Origin: Rhynchopus euleeides | Lineage: Eukaryota; Euglenozoa; Diplonemea; Diplonemida; Diplonemidae | Length of the DNA: 64,000 nt | Direction of reading: 5' to 3' | Assembly (NCBI GenBank): GCA_963210315.1 | Contig: OY723243.1 | Location: 1,116,001-1,180,000, forward strand | Shown: piece by piece, positions 35,801 to 46,190 of the stretch | How positions within the stretch are numbered: the stretch's first letter is position 1 | Layout of the letters: the number at the start of each line of letters is the position of its first letter | Notes under the pieces: generated by a model | Database searches by the model: none | The model's input: the letters and a program-made list of their open reading frames with translations, nothing else | What the model was told of the DNA's origin: nothing | Made by a program: the position numbers and the translations under genes

Positions 35801-36882
35801 GATGGCAGGTGCTGTCCACTGCGAAGGTGCGAAGAATCGTCGACCCCACGCCTCGCCTCCGTCAGAGCTAAAGCTGACCGAGGGGCGGATGTATTGAGTG
35901 GCCTCCCTACCCCCACCCCCACCCACCCCCTTCCCCCGGCGGCGGCGTGCGGCAGCGTCGAGTCAGCATCGAGAGGGGGGCCGAAGCCCCCGTGCCCACC
36001 CCCACCCCCCCCGCCTCCCCGTTCCCGTACCGCCCGGATCGCCTGGCGCTGCAATCACCTTGCGGGCGATGGCAGGTCAGGGGTTTTGTCGTCGGCCATG
36101 TGGCAGCGAGCGTTGGAAAGACGTATCAGATGTATGATGGGTCCCGTTTGGGAGGGAGGGGGGGAGGGGGTGGAAAGATGGATGATGTAAGATGTAAGAT
36201 GTCAGATATAATATCCCAGCCGCATCGAAATATGACATTTCGCAGTTTTGCTGATCTGTTTTGTCGATCTTTCAAAGCACACACGATATTTGATCCTGAT
36301 TCTGACCTTCGCCGCCTCAAGCGTCGGGGGACCTGATCTAATTTACTTCATGACTTCCCATTCTTCCCCCCCCCCCCAAAAAGGGCATTTTTCTGTGTTG
36401 GTGTTGGTGCGATAGGGAAAGAGGGGTATCCCATTTCACGCCAACAACCCTTCTCATCCCACCTCTCTCCCCGTTACTCCAACCCACAGAGTTACAACAC
36501 CACCCAGAGTTATAACAGGGGGGGGAGAAGGAGTGCTGTGAGGCCAACCCTGCACGGGTTGAAAGCCCACGGACACCCCACCCCCACCCCCACCCATATA
36601 TATATGCATGTCAGATGGGATGGCGCTGCCTAGACAGCTAGGCCGTGGGGGGAAGGGAGGGGGGGGGGGGAGGGTGGGGTGGGAGGGAAGGTGTCATCTA
36701 TCTCTAGGTCCCGCGCGCACAAAAGGTGCACCCCTTCCTGCCACACAGCTCCTCCCCTTCTGTGCAATGCAAGATACACACACACACCCCACCCATCTGC
36801 AGCCCAACAACAGAACCATCAGGTCATCGCAACAACAAGCTCCGACCCGCTCACCCACCCACCCACCCCCCTCTCCAACCCC
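29831..36882. other. Long stretch without recognisable genes
   Basis: Seven kilobases in which I recognise no gene. ORFs of 100-260 codons overlap on both strands (for example 31624-32238 plus and 32304-33083 minus) without domains or GTATG-bounded exons. The latter includes CRLCGERYILPIELALSAVR with coding-like codons and could be a decayed gene. 34.4-35.35 kb has a marked C-over-G bias (listed separately). 35.3-36.9 kb is C-rich low-complexity sequence with a short AT run (TATATATATATG) near 36597. Confidence 0.4.
34400..35350. other. Segment with strong C-over-G strand skew
   Basis: On the plus strand G is much rarer than C here, in contrast to its flanks; the minus strand accordingly reads G/T-rich, with GGTAGGTTAGGG-like runs. 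A 128-codon minus ORF (34699-35085) runs through it. It could be an inserted foreign segment (organelle- or telomere-derived) or a strand-biased repeat; I recognise no gene. Confidence 0.35.
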
Positions 36883-37734
36883 TCATTCCATGGCAGCCCT
36901 GCCTCGCCGGCGGAAGAGAGCGCGAGGCGTGTCAAGGCTGACAGCGCTCAGCGCAGGGGAGCACGACGGGATGGATATGCTGTCATCCCTGCGGGGCATG
37001 GAAGGTCCGGACGCCTTGTGGGCAACCGCCCAAGCGAGCGTGTTTGGGTAAACAAGCGACTCCGCCAGCTTGTGCAGGTTGTCCGACAGGGCCTTTGTGA
37101 TGTGGGGGGTGTCGATCGTCTTCGGGGAGCGACCCAGCTGCACAGCCGTGTTGGCAGAGGCGACAGGCTGCTCCGCAAAGCAGAACGTGATGTTCGACGT
37201 GTTTGACATCATCTCCCACGTCAGCCTCACGTGAACCTCGACATGGGGCTCCGACACCACAACCTCCACTGGCAGGATACACTTCGCCACCCAGGCTAGG
37301 GGTATGGGCACCTTCGCTAGGGCACGCATGTGGAATCCCGCCCCGGCAAAGCGGAGCTTCGCCCCGATGGCCAGCACGCCATCCTCGTCTTTTATAGAGA
37401 TCTTCACCACGTCGATGGCACTCTCGCCGAGGTGGAACTCATCAATTGCCACCTTGTCCCATCCCAGCAGGGACTCGGTTAGCCCACGCAGCTGGGTGTC
37501 GCTGAGGCTGTCAAGGTATACTCTGCGCAGCTGCTCTGCTATGAGGTTGAGCCACTCCGTCCGCTCATACCCAGGCGCATCCTCGTGTATCAATCTGCTG
37601 TGGACACGCTGCGGGTTGAGCCTGAATACAGGGGCCTCCCTCGAGCTCTTCAGGATGAAGATTCGGAGGATCGCCACAACCACAGCCCCGCTGACCAAGA
37701 AGAAGGCGACCCCAAGCAGTGCCTCCTGCCACAT
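36883..37734 (-). CDS. SMP-domain membrane-contact lipid-transfer protein
   Basis: Single exon, 283 aa, ATG at 37734. An N-terminal hydrophobic span (about residues 5-28, VAFFLVSGAVVVAILRIFIL) precedes an SMP-like domain at about 50-235. Supporting features are ERTEWLNLIAEQLRRVYLD near its start, a DEFHLGESAIDVVKISIKD strand pair, KCILPVEVVVSEP, and the closing ALSDNLHKLAESLVYP helix. SMP domains form lipid-carrying tubes in ER contact-site proteins such as extended synaptotagmins, TEX2 and the ERMES subunit MMM1; one membrane anchor followed directly by an SMP domain resembles MMM1-like architecture. No C2 domain follows; the C-terminus is short and basic. A GTATGAG inside the CDS near 37572 could act as a donor, but the domain reads through it. 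Confidence 0.75.
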   Translation of the reverse strand: MWQEALLGVAFFLVSGAVVVAILRIFILKSSREAPVFRLNPQRVHSRLIHEDAPGYERTEWLNLIAEQLRRVYLDSLSDTQLRGLTESLLGWDKVAIDEFHLGESAIDVVKISIKDEDGVLAIGAKLRFAGAGFHMRALAKVPIPLAWVAKCILPVEVVVSEPHVEVHVRLTWEMMSNTSNITFCFAEQPVASANTAVQLGRSPKTIDTPHITKALSDNLHKLAESLVYPNTLAWAVAHKASGPSMPRRDDSISIPSCSPALSAVSLDTPRALFRRRGRAAME

Positions 37735-40656
37735 CGCAGCAGGAGAGTAGATGCGGTGTGGTGTGGGGCTACGCGCCGTGTGTTAGGAGGGGGGTGGTGT
37801 GTTGCGTTCCGCAGCACCGTGTGCGGTGGCCCATGGATTGTGGGAGGGGGCCGCCTGTGGCAAAGGAGGTGATGGTGGTGGGCAGGTGGTGGTGATATTT
37901 GGGAAATTTTTCGGCAAAGTGTGTGTGTGTGGGGGGGGGGGGGGGGGGGTGGGGTGTGAGGTGTGGGCTATCTGAGATGAACTTGCCAGCTCATATATTT
38001 TCCCGTTTATAAAAAATCGTTCTTGTTGTTTTTTTTGTTGTTGTTGCGGCTGCTGCTGCTAACTTTTTTTTTGCCGCCCTGCCTCCCTCCCACACACACA
38101 CGCACCCACCCTACCACACCCTCCCACAACCACACACCCTCCCCCCCTCACACACACACACCACACCCGCTGCTTCACCTCGGATCGTTTTCTTCTTGAT
38201 GCACTCTACAACCGGTCCAGCCACCACCACCACTGCCACCGCCCCATTGCCACCCCCCCTTCATTCCGCTGCCAATCCCAAAAGGAGCGGCGGAATCTCA
38301 CGCTTGAGAACGATCTGAGAGGCAATTGGCTGGCAGCAGTGGCATGGCTCATTCCCATTGGACTTCTTCTTGCATGTTCGAGTGATTTTTGGCGCTTGCA
38401 CCTCAACCGTTTTCAACGATAACAGTTGCCGCATTTGGTCCATCTCACACTGATAGCAGATGGCCCATTTGCATGAAAAGGCGACCCGCCATAACCTCTC
38501 CCGACATTATTTGCAAGGCGGGGGTGCTGTGCTGTAACCCAACAAGGCGAGAACAACCACACCTCTGCTGTGCGGGGGTGATTTGCTTCCAATCCAAGCC
38601 GAAGCTTTTGTATTCGTTCACCTGAAAAACTAACTCTTTTCTTCTCTTGATGCCCCGGTTCCTGGTGTGGTGTGGGGGTGGGGGTGGGGTGGGTGCACGG
38701 CAGGAGCGAGCCGGGGGTAGCTGAGAGGGGTGCGTGTGTGTCTCCCGCCCACTCCCCCCCACACACACAGCAGCAAATATCAATAAAAATACCCAGCAAC
38801 CGAAGCGGTTGCCTATTTTTTTGCACGCAAAACAATAGTATACTGACGCCCTCTTTGCGTGCACGGGACTTCACCTGCCTAGCGGGGACATATGAGATAG
38901 CAATGAACCTTGAAAATAGAAGCTTGAAAAAGGGGGGTGGGTGGGGGGGTGGGTCAATATCGGCATGTTGCAGACATGCAAGAAATCCATAAAAATAGAA
39001 AAGAGGAACGAGGGATGGGAAGTTGGGGGGGAGGGGGGAACTGTCAAAAAAAAGATCTCTAGTAGCAAGGGCCAGTGGGCTGGTTGGGGTGGGTGGGGGG
39101 GGGGGGGGCGTCATTTTATTCGTTTGGTTCATAGCGTCTTTCCTGATACACACCGCAAAAAAATACCTCAAAAAAACTCTCGATTTGAGCCTCTCTCGCG
39201 CGACTTCCTTTTTAAAAAAAGGGGGGGGGGAAAGGTGCGAAGTACAACAAAGGCAACGCCAAGCGGCGTCACCCGAAGTAAACAGCATACTTCACAGCCA
39301 GGGTGGGTGGGGTTTTGTTTGGCTTCTTCTCCAACTTATTTTGTGGAGGGGGGGGGGGGGATTTGACGCGCTTTTCTCGTTTTTTTATGGGACCGGCAAG
39401 ACAGGAACCCCATACACACACCACGTACTCTTAGAAGCGATTTCCGACCTGACCTGCGACGCACGTCGCCCTTCCTCTTGCTCGCCCAACCTGCCGTTCT
39501 GCCAGGGCACATGCAAAGGGGGGTTGGGGGGGCAGGGGGTGGCAGACGGCATCATTTTGTACTGAGAAGTCATGGGGGGGGTGGGTGGGATGGAAGGGGG
39601 GGTGGGAGGACGGGGCCTTTGGGGTTCCGTTTGCTGAATTCATTTTGCTTTTTTTTGGGTGCGGTTGTGCGGAAGTGCGAACAGCACATGCCGTGGTTTC
39701 CGTCTAAAAAGGGGCCAGAAAAACACGGGGTTGGCACGCAGGAAGCGAGGCGGGGAGGGGTGGGGGGTGGTGTGGGGGCAGATGTTCTCAACTCACACCA
39801 CCCCGCGTCTCTCTCTCTCACCCCACCCTCCCCCCTCCCCTCCACAACTGATATCAAACGGCGATCGGGGGAGGCAATGTGGGGAGAGGGAGGCCGGAAA
39901 CTTTCCCACACGACTCTACTCCAAAGCGCAGAAACGACGCCCTAGGGCAGCAACACTGGCGCAGTGTTCTGACACAGAGCAACGCCCCCTCTCCGCCTCC
40001 CACACACGCACAACGTGAATAAGCTTTGCAGGAGTGGAGAACACACCGAGCACTTTGCTCTTGATGTGATCACACAGTCACCCACCCACCCCCCCCGGCC
40101 CCAACCCCCCCCCTATTCAATCCATTGCAGGGATACGTCGTGAGAGATACACCTTTCAGACGACATTCGGTGCTTGACAGGCCATGTCGGGTTAGAGTAG
40201 AAGAAGCCAAAAAAAAAGAGAACCCAAAGCGAGAGAGGGGGGTGGGGCACAGTGTGCGGTGTGTGTGCGGAGGGATGCGATCGTCGAAGGTGGAGGTGAA
40301 GACAAGTCTCCCCCCCGACACACACAACACGCACACCCTCCAGCATCTGCGAGCCCACCTTTTTTCCCGTGATCCTGGCAGTGATCTAATGAAGAGGCAA
40401 ATCTGGAGAAGCAACGCCAGCGGCACACTGCCAGGCACTTGAGAGAGAGAGATAGCGACAAGCCCGGTGGGTGGGGGGGGCGACGCAGATCAGCCAAACG
40501 GGGCGGGGGGGGTGGGGGGTTGGGGGGGTAGGGGCATGATCACCAGGGCGCATCACGAGCCGTGTGGCCAGCTCTGTCTGCTTCTGATCTGTGACGAACC
40601 TGTGGCCATCACAGGAGTAGGGGGGGGGGGGGAAGCTACATGCACTGCGTCACCGC
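37735..40656. other. Low-complexity intergenic stretch
   Basis: Dominated by G runs (37931, 39101, 39350), CA/GT repeats and C-rich tracts. A 60-codon minus reading at 38261-38443 with EPCHCCQP looks protein-like but could not be linked to other exons. Nothing else is supported. Confidence 0.45.
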
Positions 40657-42837
40657 CTATTCTTTTGCGCCACCGCGGGCACCAGCCTTCATCACCTCGT
40701 CGATGAGCAGCAGCTGGGTCGCAATCACAGCCCTGTGGAGGAGTAGGGGTGTGAGGGTGGCGGGGAGATTGAGTGTTGCGAGCAAGGCAATGGTGGCAAT
40801 GATTGTGCCGGGAGAGTCATTCGAGGGGAGGCTGGTATGGGGTGTGCGGCATGAGATGCTCGCCTTGTGCCTGGCCTGTCCAGGCAACCCCTCCCACCCC
40901 ACCGCCCAGAAAGTTTGTGAAAACATACGTCGCCTCAAGCTGCTGGCGCTTCACGCGCACGTTGTCGAAGATCCCGCTTGCCATGGGGTCAGTGACGCAC
41001 CCAGACTCCAGGTCCAGCCCGAAGCGGCTCTCCGTGCCGTACGCCTCACGTGCGTGGCGCAGGAGGGTGTGGCGCAGGGCAGGTGCGGCGCCGCCCTCCG
41101 TTGCGGACTCAGCCAGGATCTTGGGGATGGACATCAGAGCGTCACCGAAGGCCTTGATGCACGGGGTCAGGGACTCCTTCACGTCCTTCTTGTCGGCGTA
41201 GTGGTCGAGGTGCACCTTGCACGACGCCTCGAAGTCACCCGCACCCGCAACGAGGCCACCGTCCTCCAGAGCGTTCCTCACGGCACGCAGACCGTCGCGC
41301 ACGGCCTCCTTGATCTGCGCGATAGTGTGGTCGTTCGCGCCTGTGAGTGGTGGTGTTGAGGGGTGTGCGAGTGGGGCGTGTTGATGCATGCGTGCACGAG
41401 GCGTGATCAAGGCGTGATGCAAAGCGTGTCACACAAGCCATACCCTTGAGCAGGATGGTGCCAGAGCGGGGGTTCTTCGGCTGCTCGAAGAAGGTGTACT
41501 TCTCCTCGCCTGCAGGGGTGGTGGTGGTTGCAGTTACAAAGAATGGGGGCAGAAATGTTCGGTGTGCTCGGAAGGTTGACGCGTCCTGCCTTCGGGCGCT
41601 CGGAACACAACTCACACTTGAGCCATCTGTCATGACACGTCAACATGCTCAGGAAGGGCTCACATTCCTGCACTTCTTCTGGGTGAAGGCCAGAACAATG
41701 AGAGAGGCCACAACGAAGGACTACCCGAGGCACAGCTTGCAAGTGAGACATACCCAGGACGTGCTCGTGCACCAGACCGGCCCAACCCAGGACGGACTCG
41801 TCGAGCTCCTCGAAGTGGTTGACGGCCTCCCCACCACAGCAGAGCGCGATACGCTCCATGTTACGGCGCTTGGCGCGACGCAGGCCGAGGATGCCGTTGC
41901 GGGCCAGGATGTCGAGGGACATGGGGTCAATCCCCTTCTGGTTGACCACCACGAAGTTCTTGTCAGAACCCGGGGGGCACACCTTGTTCTTCAGCTCCAC
42001 AATCTGCTGGCACACCTTGTCCACGGTGCGACGCTCAGCGGTTGCCATCTTCTCCTTCTGTTCTGCCGTCTTGTAGTAGAAGCCAGAGTTGAGCTCCGAC
42101 TTCTCGTACTCCAGGGAGACGTTGCAGGTGAGGATGTAGCAGTTCTCGATGTGCTTGGGCATCTCGGGGTGGCGGCCACCGTGGTCCAGGACAAGCCCGG
42201 GGATGAACTGCGTCTCGGAGCCCAGCTTGTGGCGCATGTGCATGATCTCCACCATGTGCAGGTCGATCTGCTGGTCGGGCTGGCGGATGAGCTGCACGGC
42301 GTCCACGATGCCAGTGGCCAGGTTGTCCACGAGCTCGATCGGGATCTTGGTTGCGAGGGTGGTTCTCGCGATGTTGTCGAGCATCTCACGCTCGTTCTCA
42401 GCGGTGATCGGCACCTTCCGGGACTCCAGGAACTTAATCGCCTCTGCCGCGGCAACGTCGAAGCCCTCAGCAATGGTGCGGGGGTGGATGCCCTCCTTCA
42501 CAAGGTCCTCCGCCTGCTGCAGGGACTCACCAATCATCACCACGGTGGACGTGGTGCCGTCACCGGTCTCGTCGTCCATCGCCGTCGCAGCGCGAGCAAT
42601 GAGTGCTGCTGTGGGGTGCTGGATCTGCATCTCACCCAGCAGCACGCTGCCGTCCTTCGTCATCTTAATCTGACCCGCACCACCGACAAGCATCTTCATG
42701 GTGCCCATGGGCCCAAGGTTCGTGCGCAGAACGTTCATGAGACCCTTGGCACCGCTGATGCTGAAGTTCATTGCCGCCTTACCCTCAACGGATGCCCCGT
42801 TGGGATTGAGGTACTGCATTGCTGATGTCGACGACAT
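40657..42837 (-). CDS. CCT6: Chaperonin TCP-1 subunit zeta
   Basis: Four exons: 41754-42837, 41444-41509, 40929-41340 and 40657-40732; donors are GTATGT, GTATGG and GTATGT, acceptors CAG, all in phase. Product 545 aa, normal for CCT subunits. Zeta identity rests on the N-terminus LNPNGASVEGKAAMNFSISG, LRTNLGPMGTMKMLVGGAG, TKDGSVLLGEMQIQHPTA, GDGTTST (92-98), LGEEKYTFFEQPKNP and KGANDHTIAQIKEAVRDGLR. The nucleotide-binding motifs (GPxG, KDG, GDGTT) are intact. CCT6 is one of eight subunits of the cytosolic TRiC/CCT ring that folds actin, tubulin and other proteins with ATP. About 150 bp separates its ATG from the duplicated protease segment upstream. Confidence 0.95.
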
Positions 42838-42988
42838 GGTGCCCGCCTGCCTGTAGGGGAGGAGGGTGGAGGAGAGAGTCTACCCGTCCATGGGCGGGAA
42901 CGACAAGGAGCAGGCGCTGATGGCGACACAACAAAGTTGGAGCAGCCAAGGTGTAGGGGGTGAGGGGGTCGTCAGCTCTCAGGAGATT

Positions 42989-44786
42989 CGGCAAAGAACG
43001 ACCCGGATAAAGCGGGCCACACAGGGACACAAGGCACACGTGTGTCCAGTCAGCATTGCTGCATGCAGCAGTTCACAAGGACAAGAAGCTAAACAAACGA
43101 TCCGGAGGGAACGATGGGCACGGTGGAGGTGCACTGGACACAGGCAGCAGCAGTCTGTGCCTGCGCCCGCACCTGCACCAACAGCCCTGTGCTGCACTGC
43201 TGGACAGGACAACACACAGGGCTGATGTTGCCATCTCCGGTAGGAATATCATAGTATGGGACAACAAGCAAATCCACACGCAACAGTGCACAGCACTCGC
43301 GTGCACTGCCACACCCGAGATACTGGGTGCGGCTTCACACAACCAAACACAGGTTTCCGCGTCAGTGCGGCTCTCACACACCACGTTGGCACGTTGCGTC
43401 GTGCAGTTGTTTGCAGGGTGGTGTGGCTGTGCCGTTGCATGTCATGCGCAGGACACAGCCACACGACCACACACACACATACATGTGTGCAATATGCAAT
43501 GTGCAATGTTCAGAATTCAAATCTTCACGCCTTCAACACATCAAACCTCCGAGGTGGAGGGGGACTTGTTGATCCCGCACTCGTTGCTGCCGTAGGAGAC
43601 ACGGATGTAGCCGGACTCGCCCCAGCTTGACCCCCACGAGTTCTTCACAATCCAGTAGTCCTCGCCGTAGCCGACAATCAGCACGCCGTGGTCCAGCATG
43701 CAGATGATGGTGCAGCAGCTCGTCAGGATCCCGCTCTGGTACGTCTGCCACTTGTTCGCGTCCACCGCAATCGACAGCGGGCCGCTCGTCGACACAAACG
43801 CCTTCATCTGCTCCTCCGTGTGCGTGATGTCCTTGTAGCTCTTGATGGTGGCGCCCACCGCCTTCCCCGTCACGCTCTCGCACGTCCCGCTCTTCCCGGT
43901 CCCCGACGTGTACGGGTACGACGCCTCCGTCACAATCTGCCCGTTGTGGTTGCTCAGCAGCCACTTGAACGCGTTGTCCATCAGACCCCCGTTGCACCCA
44001 GAGTCCACCTTGTCGCACGACACCAGCTCCTGCTCAGACACAGACGTCAGCGTGTTCCCGGCAAGCGCCCACTGCCCCTCGATCCCGCCGGTGGTGCTGA
44101 ACGCCCAGCAGGATCCGCAAGATGCTTGGTTCTTCACATGCGTCACTGTGGAAAAATGGAAAATGGGTGGTTGCAAAGGTACAGGTGCATGGATGGTGTG
44201 TGTCGAGTGAGTGGGTGTGTTTGTGTGAAGGTGAGGCAAGCACCAGAAGGCAATAAGCACAATGCTCGACAGCCACAGAGACAGAGACAGAAACAACAAC
44301 AACAACAACGATCATCAAACACAACCACAAGAAGACAACAAAGAACATACCAGCACCCTTCGTACGCCAGTCGACAGACGCCTGCACGTCCTTCACCTGC
44401 GCGGCGGTGAACATCGGGGGCGGGCTCGCCTTCTCAGACACCTTCAGGCTGTGGTACACCTGGAACTCCTCCTCAGACAGGTCGGCGAACACGTTTGCCC
44501 CGAACTTGGCCCCACGCGTCTGCTCCTTCTCGAAGCGAGCAGCCTTCAGCATGTTCCCGGTGAAGATCCCGTAGCGGCGCTCCTCCTCAGCCAGGCTTGT
44601 GTAGGTCTTCCCGTAGTCGTTCTTGAAGCTGCGCCACAGCAGCTTCGAGTTCGCACGCACGTACTCCTCGCTGTACCCGTGCGCCTGCGCCGCCATCAGC
44701 GCGCACACAAGAAGGGCTGCACACCGCATTGTTCCTGTCGGGCCTTGGTTGTGTCTGGTGTATCCTGGATGTTTGCGTGTGGGTGG
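42989..44786. repeat. Segmental duplication, copy 1 (~1.8 kb)
   Basis: Nearly identical to 57417-59220 in the same orientation. It covers the whole protease gene, about 550 bp 3' of it and only 57 bp 5' of its ATG. Differences are a few substitutions, intron indels and a 5-bp deletion in copy 2. Confidence 0.95.
43541..44729 (-). CDS. Papain-family (C1A) cysteine protease, intact
   Basis: Two exons, 44351-44729 and 43541-44145; the 205-bp intron has a GTATGT donor and CACAG acceptor. Product 327 aa. Residues 1-18 (MRCAALLVCALMAAQAHG) form a signal peptide. About 28-95 is an I29-type inhibitory propeptide with LWRSFKNDYGKTYTSLAEEE and FGANVFADLSEEEF. The mature enzyme starts near 117. Active-site residues are all present: Gln133, Cys139 in CGSCWAF, His279 in LDHGVLIVGYG and Asn295 in VKNSWGSSWG. 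Expected as a secreted or lysosomal/vacuolar cathepsin L-like endopeptidase made as a zymogen. The SGC-NGG pair near residue 175 fits the family. A nearly identical but damaged copy lies 14.4 kb away. Confidence 0.93.
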
Positions 44787-45665
44787 TTGGTGCACTGTGA
44801 CAAGAGTGAATCGCTACCGCCGACTGAGAGCCAGTCACCCGACTGCTGCGACCAGTCGCTTGTTGAGTCCGGAAAGCCAAACCCACATCCCAGACGACTC
44901 TCTCGAGACGAGAAATCTGACGTGTCCCTGTGACCTGTTCATGTGAAATGAACTTTCAACTCCTCCACCACAAGGTCACACGAACGGTGCTACAGTTCCA
45001 CGACTCCGGCAAAACCGCATCCGCCGCCAACCTGCTGTGGCTGCCACTGCCAAGGGAATGTGGGGATGGGGATGGGACACCAGTCCACCTTGGGCAATCG
45101 GGGTGCTGGTCCTGCGAACCACACCACATCCAGACCCCCGACGCAAGAGCGGCCAGCCACCGCGACTCTGCGAGACTCTCTGGCCACACATAGCCCAAGG
45201 GCTTTCCTATTCTGTTCATTCTGAAACTACGGATCGGGACACCCTGCCGATCACGGTGCGGTGACCACTGCCTGAGACACAAAGCCACTTCCTGATGCCG
45301 TCCTTCCATATTCTGTTGCTTCCCTTGATCCAACAGTTCTCCGAGCTCCCGGGTGCCGACGACGCTGCTCCTGAGGAATACTAACACCCGGCCTGCACGG
45401 CTGTGCACCAACTCAAATATCACATGACAGCTGACCCACAGCAGGGCACAGCCTCAGGCAACTGTGCACACAGGTCCAGCCTACTCCGGAGAAGGGTGAG
45501 TGTGAGGGGTGGGGTACGGAAGGGAATGAAAAGAACACGCACCTGAGAAAGAACAGCCTGAAGACGAACCCACACACACACACCCTGCCTTGGCGCTGTG
45601 TGTGCCTGTGGGTGCGGGCGTGGGGCTCGGAGAACCCAGCCCCCGCCCCTCCCCCCGCACACTAT
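44787..45665. other. Intergenic, no gene seen
   Basis: Between the protease start and the end of the small mitochondrial-type gene. Short ORFs on both strands lack domains and splice support. Confidence 0.45.
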
Positions 45666-46190
45666 CTACTGCGACGTTGTTGTCGCGGGCTGCTGCTTCT
45701 CAGCCTTCGGGGCCTCCTCCGCTGCCGGCTTCTCCTCCTTCTTCCCGAAGATCTTGTCGAAGTTGTTGCCGTAGTTTTTGTTGTAACCCCAGCCGTCCTG
45801 TGGCCCGGTTGTGTGTGGTGACGGGGGGCTGGGGGAGCAATGACACATCAATGCACACACGCCATGCTGCCGTGGAACCGGACTCTCCAAGTGAGGGGAC
45901 ATCCTCAAAAGACGTTTTAGAGCATCCTAGCCGACGCCATCCGGAGGCAGGATGTGGCGACCCTTCCTGACACACAAAGTTACCCCCGGATCGGCCCGAT
46001 TCTGTGTGACACCGCTTTTGGTGACGGTGACTCAGTTTCCAAACCCCGCCCTCGATAGCATCAAAGAGATAATGCCACCCCGGCCTTGCCATACCTCGTT
46101 CGGCTTGAATGCAATATCCGAGCTGTGCATTGAGCCCGAGCAGTACCGCCTTGCCGCAGACACCGCCGAACCAGTCCCAACGCGGAACAT
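45666..46190 (-). CDS. Small probably mitochondrial protein, 75 aa
   Basis: Two exons, 46095-46190 and 45666-45797, with a GTATGG donor, CACAG acceptor and matching phase 0. The product starts MFRVGTGSAVSAARRYCSGS, an Arg/Ser/Ala-rich stretch without acids that looks like a mitochondrial presequence. It continues through the junction (FKPNE then DGWGYNKNYGNNFDKIFG) into a Lys/Glu/Ala tail ending in TSQ. No family recognised; it may be a small subunit of a mitochondrial complex. Too short to stand out without the intron model. A longer ORF in another frame overlaps exon 1 but lacks the splice fit. Confidence 0.6.

Noticed and set aside
41446..42825. 459-codon plus-strand ORF
   Set aside because: Antisense shadow of CCT6 exon 1.
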